A stretch of 6,358 bases of DNA from Acidobacteriota bacterium (GTDB lineage: Bacteria > Acidobacteriota > Vicinamibacteria > Vicinamibacterales > JAFNAJ01): contig JAFNAJ010000279.1 in NCBI GenBank assembly GCA_017860085.1, forward strand, positions 1-6,358, given 5' to 3'. Below are positions 1-6,108 of this stretch, piece by piece. Each line of letters starts with the position of its first letter. Position 1 is the stretch's first letter. Under the pieces are notes generated by a model. The model saw only the letters and a list, made by a program, of their open reading frames with translations, was not told where the DNA came from and searched no databases. The position numbers and the translations under genes were made by a program.

Positions 1-714
1 ATGATCAAGCCCTCGGCGGGTATCGAGCCGCTCCTGCGGCGGCCTTTCTCGGTCTTTGAGATCCTCCGCGACCCTTCCGGAACGCCAACAGGACTGAGCA
101 TCCTGAACAAGCGGGTCGGCGTCGGGACGGCGCTCCTCTACTCGGCCAGGCCCGGGGATCGTCTTGCCTGTCTCGGCCCGCTCGGGAAGCCGTTCACCCC
201 CGTCGACGCACCAACCGAGGCCTGGATGGTCGCGGGCGGTGTCGGCCTGGCGCCGTTTGCGACGCTGGCCGAATCGCTGGTGCAGCGCGGCACCTCGGCC
301 ACGCTGTTCTACGGGGCCCGCCGCGGCGCCGACCTCTTCTGCACCGACGTGTTCGACCGTCTCGGGATTCGGCTCGCACTGGCCACCGAGGACGGCAGCC
401 GTGGCGACGCCGGTTTCGTCACCGGCTCCCTCGAGCGGGCGTTGGCCGCGCGTGCGGGCGGTGCCGCCGTGCACCTCTACGCGTGCGGACCCACGCCGAT
501 GATGCGCGTCGTCGCCGAGCTCGCCGTGCGCCACCAGTGCCCGTGCGACGTCTCACTGGAGCAGGTGATGGGGTGTGGGATGGGCGGCTGCTACAGCTGC
601 GTCGTCCGCGCGCGCAACGGCGCCGGCGAGTGGCATTTCGTGCGGTCGTGCCTCGCGGGACCCGTGTTCGACAGTCGCGACGTCGCCTGGGAGGAACTCG
701 GTGCCAGCCACTAG
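1..714 (+). CDS. pyrK: Dihydroorotate dehydrogenase electron-transfer subunit PyrK (5'-truncated by window edge)
   Basis: FAD- and [2Fe-2S]-containing subunit that passes electrons from the class 1B dihydroorotate dehydrogenase PyrD to NAD+ in UMP synthesis (cytosolic). Visible in order: the flavin-binding RRPFS at residues 13-17, a VGxGTxLLY stretch at 40-47, PGDRLACLGPLG at 51-62, the nucleotide-binding GGVGLAPF at 79-86, YACGP at 160-164, and a C-terminal [2Fe-2S] ligand set C192, C197, C200 and C217 in the pattern CGMGGCYSC...C. The ATG at position 1 is probably not the true start. Family members usually have about 250-280 residues, and 'MIKPS...LLRRPFS' matches the internal 'GQFVMI/V+P' segment, so roughly 30-40 N-terminal residues should lie upstream of the window. 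The 3' end overlaps pyrD by 14 nt, the usual pyrK-pyrD arrangement. Identity is firm from the cysteine pattern plus the neighbour; only the start is uncertain. Confidence 0.93.
   Translation: MIKPSAGIEPLLRRPFSVFEILRDPSGTPTGLSILNKRVGVGTALLYSARPGDRLACLGPLGKPFTPVDAPTEAWMVAGGVGLAPFATLAESLVQRGTSATLFYGARRGADLFCTDVFDRLGIRLALATEDGSRGDAGFVTGSLERALAARAGGAAVHLYACGPTPMMRVVAELAVRHQCPCDVSLEQVMGCGMGGCYSCVVRARNGAGEWHFVRSCLAGPVFDSRDVAWEELGASH
690..695 (+). promoter_or_regulatory. Ribosome binding site fixing the pyrD start
   Basis: GGAGGA lies inside the last codons of pyrK, 5 nt before a GTG at 701. The pyrD frame stays open upstream to an ATG at 575, but that extension reads as alanine/serine-rich sequence unlike any dihydroorotate dehydrogenase N-terminus and lies wholly within pyrK. 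The strong Shine-Dalgarno match therefore decides for GTG 701. Confidence 0.8.
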
Positions 715-1654
715 CGCTGCGGACGCGGTGGATCTTGCGACCGCCATCGGCCCGCTCAAGCTCCGGAATCCGTTCATCGCCGCCAGCGGCTGCTTCGGCT
801 ACGGTGTCGAGTACGCGGACACGATCGATCTCTCCTCGCTCGGGGCCATCGTCGTCAAGGGCCTGTTCCTCAAGGAACGGGAAGGGCATCCACCTCCCCG
901 CATCGTCGAAACCCCGGCGGGCATGCTGAACGCCATCGGGCTCCAGGGCATCGGTGTCCGCCGCTTCGTCGCCGAGCGGCTCCCGGAGCTGCGCGCGCGC
1001 CGTGCGGTCGTCATCGTCAACGTGTGCGGCAGTTCGATCGAGGAGTACGCGGAAGTATCGCGAATCCTGTCAGACGCGGACGGCGTGGCCGCCCTCGAGC
1101 TGAACATCTCGTGTCCAAACATCAAGGAAGGCGGGATCCAGTTCGGGTGCTCGCTGGCGGGCACGCACGATGTCGTCTCGGCCGTGCGCAAGGTGACGAA
1201 CCTGCCGATCATGCCCAAGCTGACGCCGAATGTAACCAGCGTCGCCTCGTTCGCGCGGGCCGCCGAGGAGGCGGGGGCTGATGCCGTCTCGCTCGTCAAC
1301 ACCTTTCTCGCGATGGCGATCGACGTCGAGACGCGTCGCCCGAAGCTGTCGAACGTCATGGGGGGCCTGAGTGGGCCCGCGATCCGGCCCATCGCGGTGC
1401 GGATGGTCTACGAGTGCAAGCAACTCGTGAAGATCCCCGTGGTCGGCATGGGCGGGATCATGAACGCCTCGGACGCGCTGGAGTTCATGATCGCGGGAGC
1501 CTCCGCGGTACAGGTCGGCACGGCCAACTTCGTCGATCCCTTCATCTGGCACAAGTTGGTGGACGGCCTGCGCGATTACATGGCGCGGCACCGGATCGCC
1601 CGCGTCGTGGACCTTGTCGGCAGCTTGGATCTCAGCCCGAGGACCGTCGCATGA
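701..1654 (+). CDS. pyrD: Dihydroorotate dehydrogenase, class 1B catalytic subunit PyrD
   Basis: FMN enzyme oxidising dihydroorotate to orotate, the fourth step of UMP synthesis; it works as a heterotetramer with PyrK and uses NAD+. From GTG 701 the product is 317 residues, a normal length for the family. Visible: N-terminal NPFIAASGCFGYG (23-35), VVKG with K53, the substrate-loop stretch TPAGMLNAIGL (71-81), the catalytic-base cysteine C138 in NISCPNIKEGG (class 1 enzymes use Cys where class 2 uses Ser), MPKLTPN, and the FMN-phosphate motifs GMGGI (249-253) and VQVGTANF (270-277). The usual GLQNPG appears here as GLQGIG, a change next to the substrate loop that should be tolerated. It overlaps pyrK by 14 nt and its TGA overlaps the pyrF ATG (ATGA at 1651-1654), so the three genes are very likely co-transcribed and coupled. 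No damage is seen. Confidence 0.95.
   Translation: MPATSAADAVDLATAIGPLKLRNPFIAASGCFGYGVEYADTIDLSSLGAIVVKGLFLKEREGHPPPRIVETPAGMLNAIGLQGIGVRRFVAERLPELRARRAVVIVNVCGSSIEEYAEVSRILSDADGVAALELNISCPNIKEGGIQFGCSLAGTHDVVSAVRKVTNLPIMPKLTPNVTSVASFARAAEEAGADAVSLVNTFLAMAIDVETRRPKLSNVMGGLSGPAIRPIAVRMVYECKQLVKIPVVGMGGIMNASDALEFMIAGASAVQVGTANFVDPFIWHKLVDGLRDYMARHRIARVVDLVGSLDLSPRTVA
1639..1643 (+). promoter_or_regulatory. Ribosome binding site for pyrF
   Basis: GAGGA lies within the end of pyrD, 7 nt upstream of ATG 1651. It supports ATG 1651 as the pyrF start, and the protein indeed begins there with the expected NPLLVALDV first strand. Confidence 0.65.
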
Positions 1655-2279
1655 ACCCGTTGCTCGTTGCGCTCGACGTCGAATCGACCGAGCAGGCACT
1701 GGCCCTGGCCCGGACACTCGACGGGACCGTCGGGGGCCTCAAGATCGGCAGCCAGTTGTTCACGGCCGAAGGTCCGCGTATCGTGCAGGCGCTGGCCGAG
1801 CGGGGCCAGCGGGTCTTCCTCGACCTGAAGTTCCACGACATTCCCAACACTGTGGCAGGAGCCGTGCGATCGGCCACCCGGTTGGGCGTGTGGATGATGA
1901 CGCTTCACGCCTCGGGGGGACCTGCCATGATGCGGGCGGCGTGTGACACGGCTCGCGACGAGGCCTTACGTCTCGGCCGCGAGCGGCCGCTGGTGGTGGC
2001 CGTCACGGTGTTGACGAGCCTCGACGCGGACGCGTTGGCCGGCCTCGGGGTGTCGCGGCCGTTGCCCGATCACGTGTCATCGTGACGCCGGGAATCAGGG
2101 GGCCGCAGCCGCCGGGCACGGCGCGCATCGACGATCAGGCCCGCACCATGCGTGCGGCCGACGCGATGGCCGCGGGCAGCACCTATCTCGTCGTCGGCCG
2201 GCCCGTGGTCGCGGCGTCAGACCCACGGGCGGCGGCCATCGAGATTGCCGCAGAAATCACGGGCGCACGGCGGACCTGA
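1651..2279 (+). pseudogene. pyrF: Orotidine 5'-phosphate decarboxylase PyrF with internal deletion and frameshift
   Basis: PyrF decarboxylates OMP to UMP. The 5' part (1651-2085) reads 144 residues to a TGA: LLVALDV (D9), K31 in LKIGSQLF, the catalytic DLKFHDIP (D58, K60, D63), and VAVTVLTS (T122, S123). The 3' part continues in another frame from about 2079: IVTPGIR, a variable loop, MRAADAMAAGSTYLVVGRPV with the phosphate-binding Arg, ending at TGA 2277-2279. Between them the segment that normally reads roughly 'xRLAxLAxxAGxDGVVxSPxExxxxRxxxGxxF' is absent. Against a typical 235-240-residue PyrF, about 33 codons plus one base (about 100 nt) are missing near 2076-2078. The lost part holds the sixth barrel strand and flanking helices, so even a frameshift or coupled reinitiation (GTG 2082 overlaps TGA 2083-2085) could not restore the fold. 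The rest is perfectly conserved, so this is either a recent deletion or a sequence/assembly error. If translated as is, expect a 144-residue truncated protein. Confidence 0.88.
2070..2085 (+). other. Deletion join inside pyrF with short inverted repeat
   Basis: The conserved PyrF sequence breaks at about 2076-2078. The join is flanked by TCACG (2070-2074) and its inverted copy CGTGA (2081-2085) around a 6-nt loop, and CGTG also occurs as a direct repeat (2073-2076 and 2081-2084). Short repeats like these can accompany small deletions or polymerase and assembly skips, but they are short enough to arise by chance in DNA this GC-rich. Confidence 0.45.
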
Positions 2280-2288
2280 AGGTCCGCC
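2269..2288. terminator. Perfect hairpin between convergent pyrF and pal (possible bidirectional terminator or REP-like palindrome)
   Basis: Arms GGCGGACC (2269-2276) and GGTCCGCC (2281-2288) pair perfectly around the loop TGAA. The TGA that ends the remnant pyrF frame (2277-2279) is the loop itself, and the TAG of pal (2291-2289 on the minus strand) touches the other arm. Position and symmetry fit a shared terminator for the two converging transcripts. There is no T-tract on either side, so classical intrinsic termination is not clearly supported. As I remember, palindromes of the form GTAGGGCGGACC-loop-GGTCCGCC recur after genes in some GC-rich genomes, so a dispersed REP-like element is a real alternative. 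Confidence 0.55.
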
Positions 2289-2861
2289 CTACTTGCCCGT
2301 GATGAGGAAGTGGCCGCGGCGGTTCTGCGACCAGCACGACTCGCTTTCCTCGTCGCAGAAGGGCTGTTCCTTCCCCTTGCTGACGATGAGGATGCGCTCG
2401 GTCGGCACACCCAGGCTGACCAGGTAGTCGCGCACGGCGCGCGCGCGACGCTCGCCGAGCGCGAGGTTGTACTCGGCCGTGCCCCGGCTGTCGCAGTGCC
2501 CCTCCACGGTGATGCGCGCGCTCGCCCACCGCTTGAGCCACGTCGCGTTCCGTGACAGGCGCTCGATGCTCTGCTCGCTGAGCTCAGAACGATCGAACGC
2601 AAAGAACACGTCCTGCAGCGGCCGCTCCTGGTTCAGTTCGTCGAGCGTCTTGCGGGCAAACAACTCGTCTTCCGACAGCGGCGCCGCTGGTTTCGACACG
2701 GGTGGCGGCGGGGGCGGCGGCGGAGGCGGCGGTGCCGGCGTCGTCGGCGGCGGTGGGGGCGGCGGAGCCGGTGCCGCGACGGGCGCCTTCTTGGCGCACG
2801 CCCCGACCATCAGCAACGCGGCAAGCCCGAGAATCAGGACCGATGCACGAAATCTGATCAT
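2289..2861 (-). CDS. pal: Peptidoglycan-associated lipoprotein Pal
   Basis: Outer-membrane lipoprotein that binds peptidoglycan and, with the Tol proteins, helps envelope constriction at division. The 190-residue product has a signal peptide with a hydrophobic core and a lipobox LMVGAC, so lipidation is predicted at C22. A proline linker follows (7 Pro at 33-39, TTPA, then 11 Pro at 44-54), then an OmpA/Pal C-terminal domain from about 83. That domain contains VFFAFDRSEL, the peptidoglycan-binding VEGHCDSRGTAEYNLALGERRA (D124, R138/R139), and NRRGHF (180-185). The cysteine pair in PFCDEESESCW could form a disulfide. The ATG at 2861 is chosen over the in-frame GTG at 2882 because GAGGA lies 7 nt upstream and the lipoprotein signal then has a normal length. 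It is last in the minus-strand group, 50 nt after the glycosyltransferase-like gene. No tolB, tolQ, tolR or tolA is in the window. Confidence 0.94.
   Translation of the reverse strand: MIRFRASVLILGLAALLMVGACAKKAPVAAPAPPPPPPPTTPAPPPPPPPPPPPVSKPAAPLSEDELFARKTLDELNQERPLQDVFFAFDRSELSEQSIERLSRNATWLKRWASARITVEGHCDSRGTAEYNLALGERRARAVRDYLVSLGVPTERILIVSKGKEQPFCDEESESCWSQNRRGHFLITGK
2701..2770. repeat. Proline-codon low-complexity tract in pal (G-rich on plus strand)
   Basis: Near-continuous CCG/CCC/CCA/CCT proline codons on the minus strand give long G runs on the plus (template) strand, with several GG and GGGGG blocks separated by single bases. It encodes the linker between the Pal lipid anchor and the peptidoglycan-binding domain. 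The tract is prone to slippage and could form G-rich structures in the template strand. Confidence 0.65.
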
Positions 2862-2868
2862 CGCCAGT

Positions 2869-2873
2869 TCCTC
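2869..2873 (-). promoter_or_regulatory. Ribosome binding site for pal
   Basis: GAGGA on the minus strand is followed by 7 nt and the ATG at 2861. The 50-nt gap upstream of pal (2862-2911) holds this site and nothing else I can support. I see no convincing -35/-10 pair there, so pal may be read from the upstream genes or from an unrecognised promoter inside the gap or the preceding gene. Confidence 0.7.
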
Positions 2874-2911
2874 ATTTTTCACTCAAAGGTACTGGCTCAG
2901 CGTGAGGGGTG

Positions 2912-5242
2912 TCAACGCAAAAGCGACGTGCCGGAGCCGGTGCGCACCCCGAAGACGCGCAGCCCGAGTCGGCGCCGATCACCGTTGTGGTCGCGCTCGT
3001 CCGGAACGAAGGTCTTGTCGGTCTCAATCGTGATCTGCCCGCTGCAGGCGAGCAGCGTGGCCTTCGTCACGCGCACCGTCCACGCAAGGTCTCTCGTGGG
3101 TTGCAGTCGCTCGACCTCGCGTCCGCACGCGAGCAGCCTGACGGTCGGCGCCGCGTCGAAGTACCGAAGCGGCGATTCTGCTTCCATCGTGAGCGTGGTG
3201 TCCCCGACCACGGGGTGAACGCGCAGCATCGACCGTTGACTGGTCCACCGCCAGTGACGGCCGGTGGCCGGCTCGTACTCCGCCTCGTGCCAGCCTTCGT
3301 CGAACGCGAGCAGGGCTCGACCGGCCGATTGCAGGTCGAACTGCTCGATCGAGGCCTCGACGCGCGACCCGCTCCCGTCGGCAGCTTCCGCCGCAATGGT
3401 CACCTGGGCAAACGGCCCCTCGCCGAGGAGCGCACCCGCCGGCAGATCGTGAAACAGCACGAAGAACCCTGGAAGCGGGTCGACGCTACGCTCGACCGTC
3501 GGCTGACCATCGACGCTCACCGTGAAGCGCACGGGCGGCGATCCCTGCGCACCGAGATTGCGTCCCCCGACGAGAAGCGTAGCCGCCTCGGGCCGCCGCC
3601 TGACCCACGCGGTGACAGGGGCCACCGACGGTCCCTTGCCGTCGAGACGGGTCACGCCCGCGGTCTCGGGCGTCAGGTCCCACCCTGATCCGGCAAACCA
3701 TCCGGGTTGTCGGATCTCGACCCAGTCGACATCCGACGGGCGCACGCCACCGAGGAGCGCCCGTGTGTCGAAGGGCCACCGGTAGCGTCCTCGAACCCTG
3801 CGACTCGCGGGGTCGACGAGGGCCAGGTCGGTGCGGAGGGGGCTGGCCAGGAACCACACGGGTTGGTCGCCTCCGGTTCGCCAGTACTCGACGAGCGGCA
3901 GCCACTCGTGCTTGACCGGGGAGGGCAGCAGGGGAACGCGCAGGTCCTCGCCGCGCAGCGCCCGCGTGAACGCGAAGTGCATGCCCGCCACCGACGCTTC
4001 TTTCGCTCTGGCGGTGCCGAGATCCGCGGTCAATTGGGCGAGCGGGCTGCCATCCCTCGCGTACGAGGCGAGCGCCGGAACCGCCACGACCAGGCCGGCT
4101 GCGGCAATGCCGACGGCACCGGCCGTCAAGGCGGCTCTGCCAACAGCCGCCAGACCGCGTGCCGCGAGGAACGCGACGGCCGGCACAACCGGCAGTGCAT
4201 AGCGGGTCGTCACCGTCTCCTGAAACAACAGGTGAAAGATGACGTAGGGCGCGGTCGCCACGCCCACCAGCACGAGCGCCGCGCGGTTCCGCACGAGCAG
4301 GACGGCCGCGCCAATGCCAGCGGCTACGAGCACCACGGCAGCCAGGCGCACGTCTGCCCACGGCAGCACGAACGTGTCGATGACGCTGAACGCGAGCTCA
4401 CGCACGCTGAAGCCGGTGGCGAGCATCTCGACACCGCTGAAGTCCTCGCCCGCCTGGGATGAGAGCGCATCGAGATAGGCGCCCACGCCCCCGGTCGCGA
4501 TCACCATCGGGACGCCCCACACGAGGACACCCATCGTGAACGTGGCCAGCGACCCAACCCACGCCCCCACGGCGTCCTGGCCCGATCGGTCGATGAGCAC
4601 GATGACGAGCAACGGCAGGGTGAGCAGCGCCGTCTGGGACCGCACACCCACGGCGAGCCCCGCGACCAGCGCGGCTGCGACGATGAGGCGCCCTGATCGA
4701 GCCAGGTCCTCGCCGGTCACGACCCTCCCTGCCGCCCGCGCATTGGCGGTCTCCCGCTGCCGCCGGTAGGCAACGACCAGCAGCGCCTGGGCCAGCGCCG
4801 ACACGGCCAGCCCTGGCACGTCGCTCAGCGGACGCGAGGCAGTCATCCACATCAGCGGGTTCGACAAGGTGATGACGACCGCTGCCAGCGCACACTCGTG
4901 CTCGGGCTCGAGGTGACGGAAGTAGCCATAGAACGCGAGTCCCGCCAGTGCGCCGAGCACGGCCCCCCACAGAGCCAACCCCCGCGCCTCGGGAACGGGC
5001 GCCACGGAGCCGTCTGCCACTGGCAGGATCCCCGCGACCCTCGTGCCCAGCTTGCCGAGCGCGACATACACGGGATACCCGGGCGGATGAGGCTGGTGCG
5101 ACCCGATGTCGTACGAACGAACGCCGAGCGCGAAGTTGACCGAGTCGATGTCTTCGAGCGACCGCGCGAGGAAGAACAGGTGACCGAGGAGGAACGCCAC
5201 CACGGCCAGCCAGAGCACTGGCTTCACGTAGGAGTTGCGCAT
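2912..5242 (-). CDS. GT-C-type integral membrane glycosyltransferase-like protein with large C-terminal extracytoplasmic domain
   Basis: A 776-residue protein. Residues 1 to about 395 look like a GT-C (ArnT/PMT-like) membrane domain: a first hydrophobic helix (8-26), then an outer loop with an acidic E30-D31-x-D33 motif in EDIDSVNFALG and a HQPHPPGYPVY motif (49-59), then helices around 88-107, 117-135, 143-158, 186-217, 228-249, 297-317, 321-340, 349-366 and 371-392. This topology is by eye. The acidic residues after helix 1 are where GT-C enzymes keep the catalytic/metal site, so transfer of a sugar from a polyprenyl-phosphate donor is an inference. Residues from about 400 to 776 are soluble and beta-rich, including GWHEAEYEPATGRHWRWTSQR (650-670) that resembles lectin-like tails of cell-surface glycosylation proteins. 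Acceptor and donor are unknown. The frame is open 106 codons further upstream, but that part lies inside larE; ATG 5242 forms a TGATG overlap with the larE stop and the protein then begins with a normal membrane helix. No clear SD precedes it, which fits translational coupling. Confidence 0.75.
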   Translation of the reverse strand: MRNSYVKPVLWLAVVAFLLGHLFFLARSLEDIDSVNFALGVRSYDIGSHQPHPPGYPVYVALGKLGTRVAGILPVADGSVAPVPEARGLALWGAVLGALAGLAFYGYFRHLEPEHECALAAVVITLSNPLMWMTASRPLSDVPGLAVSALAQALLVVAYRRQRETANARAAGRVVTGEDLARSGRLIVAAALVAGLAVGVRSQTALLTLPLLVIVLIDRSGQDAVGAWVGSLATFTMGVLVWGVPMVIATGGVGAYLDALSSQAGEDFSGVEMLATGFSVRELAFSVIDTFVLPWADVRLAAVVLVAAGIGAAVLLVRNRAALVLVGVATAPYVIFHLLFQETVTTRYALPVVPAVAFLAARGLAAVGRAALTAGAVGIAAAGLVVAVPALASYARDGSPLAQLTADLGTARAKEASVAGMHFAFTRALRGEDLRVPLLPSPVKHEWLPLVEYWRTGGDQPVWFLASPLRTDLALVDPASRRVRGRYRWPFDTRALLGGVRPSDVDWVEIRQPGWFAGSGWDLTPETAGVTRLDGKGPSVAPVTAWVRRRPEAATLLVGGRNLGAQGSPPVRFTVSVDGQPTVERSVDPLPGFFVLFHDLPAGALLGEGPFAQVTIAAEAADGSGSRVEASIEQFDLQSAGRALLAFDEGWHEAEYEPATGRHWRWTSQRSMLRVHPVVGDTTLTMEAESPLRYFDAAPTVRLLACGREVERLQPTRDLAWTVRVTKATLLACSGQITIETDKTFVPDERDHNGDRRRLGLRVFGVRTGSGTSLLR

Positions 5243-6108
5243 CACACCGGGTGGAGGCGGAGGGGCTCGTTCAGGCTGCCGACCCGGTAGCCCTCGAGGT
5301 CGAGTGCGACGAATTGATAACCGGCGGCCTTGATCTCTCGCACCACGGTCGCCCGCACATCCGGATCGAGCGCGCGGGCCAGCTCGTCGCGCCCCAGTTC
5401 GAGCCGCGCGACGGTGTCGTGATGCCGTACGCGGAAGACCCGAAATCCCAGCCGGCGCAGGGCGGTCTCGGCGCGCTCGACACGCGCGAGCGTCTCGGTG
5501 GAAACCTCCACGTGGTACGGAATGCGGGATGACAGGCACGCTGACGCCGGTTCGTCCCACGTGGGAAGCTCCGCGTCCCGTGACAGCTGTCTGATCTCCG
5601 TTTTGGTCAGATCGGCCTCGTCGAGCGGGCTGCGGACCCCGAACTCGCGGGCGGCCTGGCGCCCGGGCCGATGGTCGCCGCGGTCATCGGCGTTGCTGCC
5701 GTCGACGACGGCGGCGTAGCCCTCGTCACGGGCCAGAGCGGTCAGGCGCCCAAACAGCTCCTGCTTGCAGTAGTAACAGCGGTTCTCGGGATTGGCGCGG
5801 TACTCGGGGCGCGACAGTTCGTCGGTCTGGATGAAGCAGTGGTGCAGGGCGAAGGCATTCACCACGCGGAGCGCCAGCTGGCGGTGATGGGCGGGGTAAC
5901 TGGGGCTGTCGGCCGTGACCGCCAGCGCTCGGTCACCCAGGACGTCAGCGGCGACCCAGGCAAGATACGCGCTGTCGACCCCCCCACTGAACGCCACCAC
6001 CACCGACCCGAGGTCGGCGAGCGTGCGACGGAGCGCTGCTTCCTTGTGCGCCAGCGATGGCGCGTCGGGCGCCGCCCCGCCGGGCTCAGGACGCGCTCCT
6101 TGAATCAC
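5242..6108 (-). CDS. larE: ATP-dependent sulfur transferase LarE (nickel-pincer nucleotide cofactor synthesis)
   Basis: PP-loop enzyme that adenylates the pyridinium carboxylate and installs sulfur while building the nickel-pincer nucleotide used by lactate racemase LarA and relatives. The 288-residue product has the PP-loop SGGVDS (41-46), ENRCYYCKQELF (108-119), DGSNADDRGDHRPGRQAA (136-153), and WDEPASACLSSRIPY (184-198), which carries the cysteine used as sacrificial sulfur donor in the well-studied single-cysteine enzyme. Here three family-positioned cysteines are present (C111, C114, C191), the set that in other LarE proteins holds a [4Fe-4S] cluster and allows non-sacrificial sulfur transfer. 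The start is GTG 6108, overlapping the upstream TGA (GTGA), with GAGGA 9 nt before it; the first ~20 Gly/Pro/Ala-rich residues are a modest extension. The stop overlaps the next ATG (TGATG). larA, larB and larC are not in the window, so the receiving enzyme is unknown. A more general PP-loop sulfurtransferase role cannot be excluded. Confidence 0.9.
   Translation of the reverse strand: MIQGARPEPGGAAPDAPSLAHKEAALRRTLADLGSVVVAFSGGVDSAYLAWVAADVLGDRALAVTADSPSYPAHHRQLALRVVNAFALHHCFIQTDELSRPEYRANPENRCYYCKQELFGRLTALARDEGYAAVVDGSNADDRGDHRPGRQAAREFGVRSPLDEADLTKTEIRQLSRDAELPTWDEPASACLSSRIPYHVEVSTETLARVERAETALRRLGFRVFRVRHHDTVARLELGRDELARALDPDVRATVVREIKAAGYQFVALDLEGYRVGSLNEPLRLHPV

Noticed and set aside
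575..700. Upstream extension of pyrD to ATG 575
   Set aside because: It is composed of Ala/Ser/Arg codon shadow of pyrK; the strong GGAGGA before GTG 701 and the family's usual N-terminus place the start at 701.
1070..1717. Minus-strand frame opposite pyrD
   Set aside because: Antisense shadow of a strongly conserved gene with no domain or start signal.
2082..2279. Separate small gene beginning at GTG 2082
   Set aside because: Its sequence is plainly the C-terminal end of PyrF (IVTPGIR...YLVVGRP), so it is a gene fragment, not an independent gene.
2862..2882. GTG start of pal at 2882
   Set aside because: It would place the SD sequence inside the gene and add seven polar residues (MKNEELA) before the signal peptide; ATG 2861 has ideal SD spacing.
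2467..3033. Glycine-rich plus-strand protein opposite pal
   Set aside because: The glycine run is only the complement of the proline codons of pal; no SD and no independent support.
2909..3688. Long plus-strand frames opposite the glycosyltransferase gene (2909-3688, 3707-4462 and similar)
   Set aside because: They are Arg/Gly/His-rich antisense shadows typical of GC-rich DNA, with no recognisable motif, and lie fully within a well-supported gene.
2912..5560. An 882-residue version of the membrane glycosyltransferase starting at 5560
   Set aside because: The first 106 codons lie inside larE in another frame, are Arg/Pro/Gly-rich and show no fold; ATG 5242 starts directly at a membrane helix and overlaps the larE stop.
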